DNA of 64,000 nt from CALFML01 sp044222245 (GTDB lineage: Bacteria > Myxococcota_A > Polyangia > Palsa-1104 > JAEUJZ01), in the NCBI GenBank assembly GCA_044222245.1, contig JBGANQ010000052.1:1-64000 (forward strand), given 5' to 3'. This document shows, in pieces, positions 18,008 to 26,577 of this stretch. How positions within the stretch are numbered: position 1 is the stretch's first letter; the number at the start of each line of letters is the position of its first letter. Both the position numbers and the translations under genes were made by a program. The notes under the pieces are model-generated. The model saw only the letters and a list, made by a program, of their open reading frames with translations. It made no database searches and was not told the origin of the DNA.

Positions 18008-20532
18008 GTCGGAAGTATACTGCGAACGCGCTCGGCGAGCTGAGTGTAGCGCTTCAGATCCCCGGTCTGACCGACGGCCCGGCGCAGCGCCCGCTGGCTG
18101 CCCACCAGGACCACCAGCCGCTTGCCGCGCGTCACCGCGGTGTAAAGGAGGTTCCGCCGCAGCAGCGGATAGTGGGAGATATGCAGCGGGATCACCACCG
18201 CCTTGTACTCGCTGCCCTGCGCCTTGTGTACGCTCACCGCGTAGGCCAGCTCCAGCTGGTCGAGCTCGTCGCCGTCATAGATGACCTCGCGCTCGTCATC
18301 AAAGCGCACGGTCAGCGTTCCCTCTTCCTGATCGACCTTGGCCACCAGGCCGACATCGCCGTTCCACACATCGCGCTCGTAGTCGTTGCGCACCTGCATG
18401 ACCTTGTCCGACAGGGCGAAGCTGCGGCCGCGGCTCTTGAGGATCGACCCGCTCGCCTCCGCCCCCGCCGTCGCCGCCGGGTTCAGCGCCGCCTGCAGGG
18501 CGCGGTTGAGCTCTTCGGTGCCCACCTCGCCGCGGTGCATGGGAGTGAGCACCTGCACATCGAGCAGCGGGTCCAGGCCAAAGCGCGCCGGGATGCGCTC
18601 GGCGACCAGCCGCACCACCCGCTCGCGCGCCTGCAGCGGGTCGTCGGTCTCGATGAGGTAGAAGTCGTGCAGCTCGCTGCCGCGCGGCGCCGGCAGCGGC
18701 ACCTGACCGGCGAGGATGCGGTGGGCGTTTTCGACGATGCTCGAGCCCTCGGCCTGGCGGAAGATCTCGCGCAGGCGGGTCGTCGGCACCCGCCCCGACT
18801 CGATCAGATCGTTCAGCACCCGCCCCGGCCCGACCGACGGCAGCTGATCGACGTCGCCGACCAGCACCACCGTCGCCCCGATCGGCACCGCCCGCAGGAG
18901 CGTCAGCGCCAGCTGCAGGTCGAGCATCGAGGCCTCATCGCACACCAGCAGATCGACCCCCAGGTCGCTCTCGCTGCGGCGCGAGAAATCCTCGCCCGGC
19001 ACCACCGCCAACAGCCGGTGCAGCGTCGAGGCCGGGTGCCCCGTCGCCTCGGCCAGGCGCTTGGCCGCCCGCCCGGTCGGGGCGGCCAGCTTGATGCGCA
19101 GCCCGCTGCGCGCCCACGCCGCCACCAGGGTGCGGATGATCGTCGTCTTGCCGGTGCCCGGACCGCCGGTGATGATGCCGAGCGGCGTCGTCTCCACCTG
19201 CTGCAGCGCCGCCTGCTGCCCCGCCGCCAGCTTCAGCCCGCTGCCCGCCAGCTCGACCTGCGGCACCCGCGCCCGCTTGCCGCGCAGAAGGCGCGCGACC
19301 TCTTTGGCCAGGTCGACCTCGGACTCGTACATCCGGCGCGTGTAGATGGCGCTGTCGTCCTGCACGACCTCGCCGCGCACGAGCAGCTCATCCAGCACCT
19401 GGGCGATCCGCTCGGCCGGCACCACCACGCCCTTCTCGTCGCTCCTCTCGGCGCCCCGGTCGTCTCGGAAGACCGCGGCCCCACCCGACGCGGCCGCCGG
19501 CGTCAGAGATAGCTGCGCCGGCATCTGCAGCACCTCCGGCGTCTTCACAGGCTCGACTGGCGCCGGCGGCTCACTTGTGCGCAGCAGCGTCGCGGTGCGG
19601 TCGCCGAGCTCGGAGCGCGGCAGGTAGCAGTGGCCGGCGTCGGTGGCGCCGTCCAGCACATGGTGCAGGGCGGCGGCCAGGCGCAGCGGCGACAGCGGGT
19701 CGATGCCCACCGCCTGGGCGATGCGGTCGGCGATCTGAAAGCCGATGCCGCTGACATCGCGCGCCAGCGCGTACGGGTTCTCCTTCACCTTGGCGATGGC
19801 CGCCTGGCCGTACTTTTTGCGGATGCGCGCCGCGAACGCCGGCGAGACGCCCAGGCCCTGCAGGAACACCATGACCTCGCGCTCCTCGCGCCGCGCCTTG
19901 GCGTCCACCAGCGCCCGCTGCGCCCGCCGCTTGCCGACGCCCTTGACCTGCGCCACCCGGAACGTCTCGGACTCCAGGAGGTCGAGCGCGTCCAGGCCCA
20001 GGGCCTCGACGATGCGCCGGGCGAGCTCGGGCCCGAGCCCGCTCAGCGTCGCCAGGTAGCGCTCCATGCCGAGCCGCGTGCGCGGTGAGATCGGCAGCGC
20101 CTGGACCGCGCGCAGCCGCCGCCCGTACTGCGGGTGCGACTCCCACTGCCCATGCACCCGCAGCGACTCCCCGGCCAGGATGCCGGCCAGCGGTCCCACC
20201 GCCACCACCGTCGCCGCCTGCCCGGTCAGATCGAGCTGCACCACCGCAAACTCGCTGCTTGGCGCGGTGTACATCACCCGCTGCACCACCCCGTCCACCT
20301 GGATCAGCGCCTCGCGCGCCGGACTGCCGCCGCGGCCCCGCTCGCCGGTGCTCGGCTCGCCGCGACCGCCGGGCAGCTGCAGCTGTGCCAGCGCCGGCGG
20401 CTGTGCCGGCGCCGGCGGGTGCGCCAGCTCGGGCGGCCGGGCCGGCTCGCGCAGCGTGAAACCATCGGGGGGCTTGGCCTTGGGCCCGGACATCGCCGGC
20501 GAGGCTACCATGGCTTGAGCCTCTGTCCGCAA
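18004..20532 (-). CDS. recD2: RecD2-like ATP-dependent DNA helicase
   Basis: A superfamily 1B 5'-3' DNA helicase of the RecD2 type (acting without RecBC). The N-terminal 80 residues are Pro/Ala-rich and probably disordered. An OB-like domain follows (MYTAPSSEFAVVQLDL), then tandem helix-hairpin-helix motifs (LSGLGPELARRIVEALG; VKGVGKRRAQRAL; VSGIGFQIADRIA). The Walker A GIITGGPGTGKTTI lies near residue 455. Walker B is in LLVCDEASMLDL, motif III in VVLVGDVDQLPSVGPG, and motif VI in AYAVSVHKAQGSEYKAV. The length of 842 residues is slightly above the usual 720-800. The downstream lipoprotein gene overlaps its stop. Confidence 0.93.
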   Translation of the reverse strand: MRTEAQAMVASPAMSGPKAKPPDGFTLREPARPPELAHPPAPAQPPALAQLQLPGGRGEPSTGERGRGGSPAREALIQVDGVVQRVMYTAPSSEFAVVQLDLTGQAATVVAVGPLAGILAGESLRVHGQWESHPQYGRRLRAVQALPISPRTRLGMERYLATLSGLGPELARRIVEALGLDALDLLESETFRVAQVKGVGKRRAQRALVDAKARREEREVMVFLQGLGVSPAFAARIRKKYGQAAIAKVKENPYALARDVSGIGFQIADRIAQAVGIDPLSPLRLAAALHHVLDGATDAGHCYLPRSELGDRTATLLRTSEPPAPVEPVKTPEVLQMPAQLSLTPAAASGGAAVFRDDRGAERSDEKGVVVPAERIAQVLDELLVRGEVVQDDSAIYTRRMYESEVDLAKEVARLLRGKRARVPQVELAGSGLKLAAGQQAALQQVETTPLGIITGGPGTGKTTIIRTLVAAWARSGLRIKLAAPTGRAAKRLAEATGHPASTLHRLLAVVPGEDFSRRSESDLGVDLLVCDEASMLDLQLALTLLRAVPIGATVVLVGDVDQLPSVGPGRVLNDLIESGRVPTTRLREIFRQAEGSSIVENAHRILAGQVPLPAPRGSELHDFYLIETDDPLQARERVVRLVAERIPARFGLDPLLDVQVLTPMHRGEVGTEELNRALQAALNPAATAGAEASGSILKSRGRSFALSDKVMQVRNDYERDVWNGDVGLVAKVDQEEGTLTVRFDDEREVIYDGDELDQLELAYAVSVHKAQGSEYKAVVIPLHISHYPLLRRNLLYTAVTRGKRLVVLVGSQRALRRAVGQTGDLKRYTQLAERVRSILPT

Positions 20533-20558
20533 CCCTGCAGGCGGTGATACGCTAAGTC

Positions 20559-21887
20559 ATGCCGCTTCATCGCTCTTACACCTGGGTCCTGTTCCCGGTG
20601 GCGCTAAGCCTGCTTGGGACTGGCTGCACGCGCGCCACCGGCTACTGTCAGCTCGATGCCGACTGCGCTGCCGGCCTCCTGTGCAGCCCGGCCACCAGCA
20701 CCTGTCAGGCCGGCGCCGGGACCGGCGATCTGGGCAGCCCCCCCGACATGCCGGCGCCGTCGCGCCTCGGCACCCGCCTGCCCAGCCCTGCCGGCAGCCT
20801 CGGCGGCGACTACTTCGGCACTGCGGTCGCAGCGACCAGCAGCTTCCTGGTCGTCGGCTCGTACCTGGCCAAGGGCGGTCAGGGGCTGGCGTACGTCGCC
20901 GATGTCAGCGCAGCCACCGTCGGACCCTACACGCCGCTCGCCTCCGCCGACGCCCCGGTCGGCTATGACTACTTCGGCATCGCCGTGGCCGCCTACGGCA
21001 ACACGCTGGTCATCGGCGCCTCCAACAAAGACGCCGGCAAGGGCGCGGTCTACGTCTACACCCGCCAAGGCGCCGGCTGGAGCGCGCCCACCAAGCTCGT
21101 CGCCGCCGATGGCGTCGTCGGCGACTACTTCGGCTCCGCGGTGAGCCTGTACGGCGACACGCTGGCCGTCGGCGCCGCCTACAAGGGCGGCACGCTCGGG
21201 GCCGCCTACGTGTTCACCCGCAACCTCCAGGGCCTCTGGTCGGCCTCGCTGCGCCTTTCCCCACCGCAGGACGGGACGCTGCTGCCGGCCGACTACTTTG
21301 GCCAGCAGGTCGCCGCCCACACTAACTACGTCGCCGTCGCCGCCCCCGGCCGCACGCTCAACCGCGGCGCGGTCTATCTATATAAGTACGACGCGGTGGG
21401 CCTGAAGTGGAATCAGACCTCGGTCGGGCCGCTGGCAGTGGGCGCCGCGACCGGCGAGCAGTTCGGCTCCGCCCTGACGATGAGCCCCACCACCCTGGCC
21501 ATCGGCTCTGCCGCCTTCTCGTCGAGCCCGCCGCTCCTTGGCCAGGGCAACGTCTCGGTGTACTCCCTGGAGGCCCCCGGCGCGCCGATGACCCTGACCA
21601 TCCCCGACCCCGGCGCCCGCGACCGCTTCGGCGCCGCCCTGGCCCTCATCCCGCCCACCCCGGGCAGCATCCCCGAGACCCTGGTGGTCGGCGCCCCCGG
21701 CCGCAACCAGGCCTTCCTCTACCACAACGTGGCCACCTGGCAGCGCGCGGCCGTGCTCGAGGCCCCGCCCGATGGCGCTCACTCGGGCTTTGGCAGCTCG
21801 GTTGCCACCACCGGCCTTGTGCACCTGGTCGGCACCCGCGGCATCGCCCAGGAGGTCGGCAGCGCCTATCTCTTCTCCGACTACTGA
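20559..21887 (+). CDS. FG-GAP repeat beta-propeller lipoprotein
   Basis: A 442-residue exported protein. It has a lipoprotein signal ending in LGTGC (about residues 19-23), a short Cys-rich segment (CQLDADCAAGLLCSPATSTC) and a propeller domain. Seven FG-GAP-like repeats can be counted by their DYFG/QFG/RFG/GFG starts: GGDYFGTAV, GYDYFGIAV, VGDYFGSAV, ADYFGQQV, GEQFGSAL, RDRFGAAL and HSGFGSSV. Each is followed by a (L/V)-x-(V/I)-G-(A/S/T) strand, consistent with one seven-bladed beta-propeller. Such propellers usually bind ligands or proteins at the cell surface. It is divergent from recD2 with 26 bp between start codons. Confidence 0.85.
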   Translation: MPLHRSYTWVLFPVALSLLGTGCTRATGYCQLDADCAAGLLCSPATSTCQAGAGTGDLGSPPDMPAPSRLGTRLPSPAGSLGGDYFGTAVAATSSFLVVGSYLAKGGQGLAYVADVSAATVGPYTPLASADAPVGYDYFGIAVAAYGNTLVIGASNKDAGKGAVYVYTRQGAGWSAPTKLVAADGVVGDYFGSAVSLYGDTLAVGAAYKGGTLGAAYVFTRNLQGLWSASLRLSPPQDGTLLPADYFGQQVAAHTNYVAVAAPGRTLNRGAVYLYKYDAVGLKWNQTSVGPLAVGAATGEQFGSALTMSPTTLAIGSAAFSSSPPLLGQGNVSVYSLEAPGAPMTLTIPDPGARDRFGAALALIPPTPGSIPETLVVGAPGRNQAFLYHNVATWQRAAVLEAPPDGAHSGFGSSVATTGLVHLVGTRGIAQEVGSAYLFSDY

Positions 21888-21920
21888 CGCCCCGCTGCGC
21901 CGGGCCAGAACTTGTGGCGG

Positions 21921-23762
21921 CTAGGCGGTCGCGGGCTGGCTGCAGGGCAGGGTGAAGCGGAAGGTGGTGGTCTGGCCGGGCGTGCTCTCGGCCTGGATCT
22001 TGCCGCCGTGCGCCTCGACGAGCTGCTGGACGATGTACAGGCCCAGGCCAATGCCCTTGATCGCCCCGTGCGCGGGGTCGTTGACGCGGCGGAAGCGCTG
22101 GAACAGGTGCGGCAGCTCGGCGGCGGGGATGCCGGCGCCGGTGTTGGTCACCGCCACCGCGACCTCGGTGGGCCGGGGCTCCACGGTGATGTGGATCGCC
22201 GACCCCGGCTCGCCATATTTCACCGCGTTACTGAGCAGGTTGTCCAGCACCTGGGTGATGCGGTCGGCATCCAGGTAAAGGGCGGGCAGCCCGTCGGCGC
22301 CGCGCACCTCGACGTGGTGATCCGGCGCCTCCAGGGCGCTGCGCTCGACGCTGGCGCGGATGATGCTGGAAAGCTCCACCGGCCGCCGCGCGAGCTTGAG
22401 CTGCCGGACCTCCAGCCGCGACAGATCGAGCAGATCGTTGATCATCCGGTCCAGGCGCAGCGCCGACTGCATGATCCGCTCGATGGGCTTGGTGAGGTCG
22501 GCGACATTCTTCTTCTTGCGCGCCAGCAGCTGCGCGGTCAGCGCGATGGCGTTGAGCGGCTGCCGCAGGTCGTGGGCGATGACCGAGTTCCACTCGGCGC
22601 GCATGCGGTCGATCTGCTTGAGGAAGGTGATGTCCTGGAACACCACCACCGCCCCGGACACCGCCCCGCTGTCGTCCAAGATCGGCGCCGCATCGAGCAG
22701 GATGGGGACCAGGGCGCCGGTCGCGGTCTTGAGCGTCACCGCCAGGCCGCTTGTCCGCTGGCCGCGCAGGGCGCGCGGGGTCGGGTGCTCGGCTGCGGAC
22801 AGCAGCGTCTCATCCGCAAACAGCTGCAGCTCGGCCCCCGGCTCGCAGCGGTCGCCGCTGCAGCCGATGAGGGTCTGGGCGCAGCGGTTGCACTCGACGC
22901 GGTCGCCCAGCGGCCCGTGCACCAGCACGATCGCCACCGGGCACTGATCCAGCACCGTGCGCAGCCAGCGCAGCGACTCATCGGCCGCCTGCTGCAGGCG
23001 CCGGTGCTCGGTGAGGTCCACGGAGATGCCGACCATGCGCACTGGGCGGCCCTGCTCATCCCGCAGCATCTCGCCCTGCGACAGCACGATGCGCTCGCTG
23101 CCATCGGGCAGGACGATCCGGAACTCCATGTGAAGGTTGCCACCGTGAGCGAGCGCGTCGGCAGTGGCGGCGCGCACCTTAGCCCTGTCATCGGGGTGGA
23201 TGCCGTCCACCAGGGAAAACGGCCGCTTGTACCTGAGGTCGGGCGCGATGCCAAACAGGGCGAAGAGCTCGGCAGACCGGGCCACCTCGTTGGTCCGCAG
23301 ATCCCAGTCCCAGCTGCCGATGTGGGCCAGGCGCTGCGACCGCAGCAGGCTCTCCTCACTGCGCTGCAGTGCCGCCTCGGTGCGCTGGCGCTCGGAGACA
23401 TCGCGCACCGCGGCGGCGGTGTACAGTCCCTCGGCCGTCGACACCGGGCTCAAGTGGATCTCGACCGGGAGCTCGCTGCCATCGCGCCGCCGGCAGCTCA
23501 GGGCGAGCCCCGGGCCCATGGCGCGAAACCGCGGCGCGGCGACAAAGCCGGCGTGGTGGGCCTGATGGCGCGCCCGCGCCGCCTCCGGCACCAGGAGCTC
23601 GATCGGCTGGCCGAGCAGCTCGTCGCGCGAGTAGCCAAACAGCGCCTCTGCCTGCGCGTTGGCAAAGGCGATGCGTCCCTGCGCGTCTACCAGCAAGAGG
23701 GCGTCGGGCGCTGCCTCGACCAACCCCCGCGCCAGGGCGTCGCTAATCCGCTCGTTAGGCAT
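21921..23762 (-). CDS. Soluble PAS-domain sensor histidine kinase
   Basis: A 613-residue kinase without membrane segments. Three PAS modules come first: about 11-125 (LLLVDAQGRIAFANAQAEALFGY), 140-255 (IGSWDWDLRTNEVARSAELFALFG with a PAC tail) and 265-385. The HisKA helix carries the phospho-acceptor in VIAHDLRQPLNAI (about residue 395). The HATPase domain shows the N box DNLLSNAVKY, the G1 box NTGAGIPAAEL and the G2 box GIGLGLYIVQQL. The third PAS holds four Cys (CNRCAQTLIGCSGDRC), which could bind a metal or sense redox. No cognate response regulator is adjacent. It is transcribed away from a 426-bp gap. Confidence 0.93.
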   Translation of the reverse strand: MPNERISDALARGLVEAAPDALLLVDAQGRIAFANAQAEALFGYSRDELLGQPIELLVPEAARARHQAHHAGFVAAPRFRAMGPGLALSCRRRDGSELPVEIHLSPVSTAEGLYTAAAVRDVSERQRTEAALQRSEESLLRSQRLAHIGSWDWDLRTNEVARSAELFALFGIAPDLRYKRPFSLVDGIHPDDRAKVRAATADALAHGGNLHMEFRIVLPDGSERIVLSQGEMLRDEQGRPVRMVGISVDLTEHRRLQQAADESLRWLRTVLDQCPVAIVLVHGPLGDRVECNRCAQTLIGCSGDRCEPGAELQLFADETLLSAAEHPTPRALRGQRTSGLAVTLKTATGALVPILLDAAPILDDSGAVSGAVVVFQDITFLKQIDRMRAEWNSVIAHDLRQPLNAIALTAQLLARKKKNVADLTKPIERIMQSALRLDRMINDLLDLSRLEVRQLKLARRPVELSSIIRASVERSALEAPDHHVEVRGADGLPALYLDADRITQVLDNLLSNAVKYGEPGSAIHITVEPRPTEVAVAVTNTGAGIPAAELPHLFQRFRRVNDPAHGAIKGIGLGLYIVQQLVEAHGGKIQAESTPGQTTTFRFTLPCSQPATA

Positions 23763-24188
23763 CTATACTGTCAACCTAATTCGTTGTCGCGCCAAATACC
23801 AGCGGCGCGAGTCCGCCAGAGGCAGACCGCAGCTCGGGAAAAAATTGCGCCACACCGCCCCCGTTCCTTGCTGCGCCTGCTGCGTCCGCTGCTGCGTCCC
23901 CGGCATTCCTGGCAGCCATCCCAGCCGTTCGGGCAGCCATCCCAGCCGCTCGGGCAGCCATCCCAGCCGCTCGCGCGTCCACCCCGCACGGGTTGCCGCA
24001 GAATGCGCGCCCTCGCCCCAAATTCCTCCCGGGGCCGCGATAAGCCCGGCTCACTTCTCACGGAAGGCTGTTGACAAGTGTTTGTACCTCCCAACACGAT
24101 GCCGCCATGAGGCCCGCCAGGATGGCTCTTATGTTCTGCCTTTTCATCGCTGCACTGGCTACCCCACTTAGGCCAAATAGGGCTCATC
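23763..24188. other. Intergenic region of 426 bp without a supported gene
   Basis: This gap separates the divergent histidine kinase and DUF6968-like genes. Frames are open on both strands, but their translations are low-complexity or Cys/Trp/Arg-rich and show no family pattern. The only clear structure is a three-copy 21-bp tandem repeat. The promoters of both flanking genes should be here; I could not assign -35/-10 boxes with confidence. Confidence 0.6.
23910..23972. repeat. 21-bp tandem repeat, three copies
   Basis: Three consecutive units of the form NGGCAGCCATCCCAGCCGYTC at 23910-23930, 23931-23951 and 23952-23972 differ only at the first base and one pyrimidine. The period is a multiple of three, and on the minus strand a frame would read Gly-Trp-Asp-Gly-Cys-Pro repeats. 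I consider translation unlikely. Confidence 0.85.
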
Positions 24189-24479
24189 ATGGCGAACATC
24201 GTCGACAGGGAGATCCATTTTCAGAGCGATTCGGGGGAGGAGGTGGCCTTCAAGATCGGGGTGGGGCCCCTGCGCCGGGAGCCCGACTGCTGGGCCTGTG
24301 ACTACTCCATTGAGGGGCCGCATCCTTTTGCGGCCAGTGCCTTTGGCGAGGATGCGATGCAGGCGCTGGTGATGGCGCTGCACGCCCTCCAGGCGCATCT
24401 CAATGCACCCCCGCTTCGCGGCCAAGTATCTTGGTTGGGCATGCCGGCTGCCGATATCTTGGCTCTGCCTGGGCTCTGA
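24189..24479 (+). CDS. Small DUF6968-like protein
   Basis: A 96-residue protein. The pattern is an N-terminal strand pair (REIHFQSDSGEEVAFKIGVGPLRREPDCWACDYSIEG) followed by a helix with FGEDAMQALVMALHALQAHL. This resembles DUF6968 proteins, small single-domain proteins of unknown function with W-x-C-x-Y-x-I-E-G and D-x-x-Q-A-L-x-x-A-L signatures. It has no signal peptide. No ribosome-binding site is strong, and no partner gene is adjacent. The family assignment is from memory of the pattern. Confidence 0.65.
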   Translation: MANIVDREIHFQSDSGEEVAFKIGVGPLRREPDCWACDYSIEGPHPFAASAFGEDAMQALVMALHALQAHLNAPPLRGQVSWLGMPAADILALPGL

Positions 24480-24597
24480 GCTCTTGGCGATCAAGCGATT
24501 GCGTGCTGCAACGGGGCCGCTAACTCGGGCTTGTGGAGGCAGAGCCGCGACTGCAGCTTGGAGGCGGCCGAGAGCGCCGCCAGCCTGCGATTGTTCT

Positions 24598-25149
24598 CTA
24601 GAAGCGCGACAGGTTCAAAGACAGGCCGGCGACCGAGGCGCCGATGCTGTCGCGGCCGATGAAGGGCTGCAGGGCCAGGCGCGGCGGCTCCTGCTTGGCG
24701 GTGCGGGCGCGGTGCCACAGCACGCCATTGTAGATCGCCAGGCCCAGGTTGGTGATGCCCAGGGCGCCGTGGACAAAGCCGGCGGTCAGGCCGTAGGGGG
24801 CGGGGTCCTGGAAGTAGATGAGGATGATGGGGCTGATGAGGGTGTTGACGAAGCCGCAGATGAAGCCGGAGTAGATCCAGCCGCGCTGCGGGTTCTTCAT
24901 CGCGATGTTGGCGGCGTTGCCGCCGATCGAGACGGCGCTGCAGGCCCACAGGGCGCTCTGGATCGCCACGCCGACCTCCTGACCGGGCTGGTCGGCGACG
25001 TTGGCGGCCTTGGCGGGTCGCGCGGCGCCGCACAGAAGGGCCAGAAGGAGGGCGCACAGGACGGCGGACCCGCGGGCGCGGCGGACGCGGGCGGGCCGGC
25101 CGGCAGAGCTCGGGGTCGCGGCGGGGGCGAGGGTCGTTTGGCGGCGCAT
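24598..25149 (-). CDS. Exported or membrane protein of unknown function
   Basis: A 183-residue protein. The first about 48 residues hold an Arg-rich n-region, a hydrophobic core (AVLCALLLALLCGAA) and a likely signal cleavage after AKA. Two or three further hydrophobic segments follow (VGVAIQSALWACSAVSIGGNAANIA; IYSGFICGFVNTLISPIILIYF; LTAGFVHGALGITNLGLAIYNGVL). The chain ends in a short strand with terminal Phe (SVAGLSLNLSRF). I do not recognise a family. Its ATG shares bases with the stop of the upstream gene (TAATG), so the two are translationally coupled and probably work together in the envelope. Confidence 0.7.
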   Translation of the reverse strand: MRRQTTLAPAATPSSAGRPARVRRARGSAVLCALLLALLCGAARPAKAANVADQPGQEVGVAIQSALWACSAVSIGGNAANIAMKNPQRGWIYSGFICGFVNTLISPIILIYFQDPAPYGLTAGFVHGALGITNLGLAIYNGVLWHRARTAKQEPPRLALQPFIGRDSIGASVAGLSLNLSRF

Positions 25150-26420
25150 TAGCGGGCCTCTCCGGTGGGCGTCGGCTCGGCGGGGGTGCTCGGGTTCTGC
25201 GGGGAGCCGGTGGGCACGGGGCCGGGCGGCTCGCCAAGGGCGGGGGTCTGGCCCGGGGCCGGGCCCGGGGCCTGTCCCGGGGTCTCGGGGGCCGCCGGCG
25301 GCGCCGGTGGGACGGCCTGCAGGTCCTTCTCGTTAGCGCGGCGGGTCTTGCGCTTGGCCAGCTCGTAGGTGATGTCAAGGCCGATGGCCAGGGTGACCGC
25401 GCCCGGGGGCTGGATCGCGTTGGCGTGGTTTATGGGGTTTGGACCGATGTGGCGGAAGCCGTGGGTGAAGGTGCCGGCGCGGACGAACACGGCGAAGCTC
25501 TTGGCGAGGTTGCGGAGGTTGCTGACGCCGTACGAGATAAGGCCGGCGGCGACGTTGCCCAGGTATCCGTTGTCCGGGGTGTAAACGAGGTCGTTGGTGG
25601 CGCCGATGCGGATGGTGTGGTTGGGGTGGACCTTGATGGCGAAGGCGAGCACCGAGGTATTCGCCAGGATCCAGGCGCCGCTGCCGCGGATGCCGACGTC
25701 GCGGCGGGCGACGAAGATGCACTTGTCGGTGTTGTAGCGCCAGAACTCGGAGTTAAAGCCGTTGAACAAAAGCAGGTCCAGGCGCTTGCCAAACGGCACC
25801 GACCCCTGCAAGGCGGCCCCGAGCAGCGCCCGCACCCCGTAGCCGTTGGTCGCCTGGGGTTGCGGCGGGGCGCCGGGCACCGGGTCCTTGGGCGGGACGT
25901 TGTCGTCGTAGGTGGCGGTGCAGGTGTCCTGATCGAGGAGCGGCGTGACGCCGGCGCCGGGGAAGGTCAGGCCTATGGGCCAGATGTAAAAGCCCGTCAC
26001 CTCGGCCTTGAGGGTGATAAACGACAGCGGCGTGACCGCCCCGAACAGGCCCCCGTGAACGTGGGTGGGGGAGACGTAGTTGGCCAGGCCGAACTCGAAG
26101 TTGGTGAAGTCGTAGAGCAGGCCGGGCTTCTCTAATAGCGGCGTGCACACCGACAGCCGGAGCTGGTTCTCAAGGCCAAGGGGGTTGATCGAGCCGACGA
26201 CGTAGTGCTCCAGCAGCAGCTTCTGCTCCTGGTCGCCCAGGCAGTGCTTGCCGTAGACGTTGGCCGGCGGCGGCCCCGAGCGGATGCCGATCCGCTGCGC
26301 GGCGGCGCGGCCAGGGCCGCCAAGGAGCACTCCCACCACTGTCAAGACCCCAAAGACGGTGGCAAGAGTCCGCGGGCGTTCTGCCAACGCTCGGCGGCCA
26401 GGTTCGTTGTATGCAGCCAT
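25149..26420 (-). CDS. Putative outer-membrane or periplasmic protein of unknown function
   Basis: A 423-residue protein with an N-terminal signal peptide (TVFGVLTVVGVLLGGPGRAAAQ, cleavage near residue 41). The mature part alternates short amphipathic strands (HVHGGLFGAVTPLSFITLKAEVTGFYIWPIG; SVPFGKRLDLLLFNGFNSEFW; AFAIKVHPNHTIRIGATNDLVY; SFAVFVRAGTFTHGF). These strands are consistent with a beta-barrel. The last about 50 residues are a Pro/Gly/Ala-rich tail. No enzymatic motif is visible. It overlaps the downstream small membrane protein by one base. The barrel reading is inference from the strand pattern only. Confidence 0.7.
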   Translation of the reverse strand: MAAYNEPGRRALAERPRTLATVFGVLTVVGVLLGGPGRAAAQRIGIRSGPPPANVYGKHCLGDQEQKLLLEHYVVGSINPLGLENQLRLSVCTPLLEKPGLLYDFTNFEFGLANYVSPTHVHGGLFGAVTPLSFITLKAEVTGFYIWPIGLTFPGAGVTPLLDQDTCTATYDDNVPPKDPVPGAPPQPQATNGYGVRALLGAALQGSVPFGKRLDLLLFNGFNSEFWRYNTDKCIFVARRDVGIRGSGAWILANTSVLAFAIKVHPNHTIRIGATNDLVYTPDNGYLGNVAAGLISYGVSNLRNLAKSFAVFVRAGTFTHGFRHIGPNPINHANAIQPPGAVTLAIGLDITYELAKRKTRRANEKDLQAVPPAPPAAPETPGQAPGPAPGQTPALGEPPGPVPTGSPQNPSTPAEPTPTGEAR

Positions 26421-26520
26421 TCAGGCTAGGGTACAACCAGCGGCAGGGGGTTGTCACCGCCTACTGCAGAGTTCGGGCCTGACGCGGCTGCCTAACTCGA
26501 CCCTCGCGTTTTTCCCCGCC

Positions 26521-26577
26521 CAGGTATAAACTGCCTGCCCAATTCAGGTACAAACCCGCTTATAGCAAGGAGTCGTT
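26521..26577 (+). promoter_or_regulatory. Direct repeats and strong ribosome-binding site upstream of mdh
   Basis: Two near-identical 11-mers, CAGGTATAAAC (26521-26531) and CAGGTACAAAC (26545-26555), lie 24 bp apart, start to start. A TATAGC element is at 26560-26565, and AAGGAG at 26567-26572 precedes the mdh ATG at 26578. Two-turn spacing suggests binding of a dimeric regulator or two promoter elements; the factor is unknown. Confidence 0.4.

Noticed and set aside
23771..24199. Minus-strand frame with Gly-Trp-Asp-Gly-Cys repeats as a secreted repeat protein or RiPP precursor
   Set aside because: No signal peptide, ribosome-binding site or biosynthetic neighbour is present. The repeats also read open in other frames. 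Noted as a DNA repeat instead.
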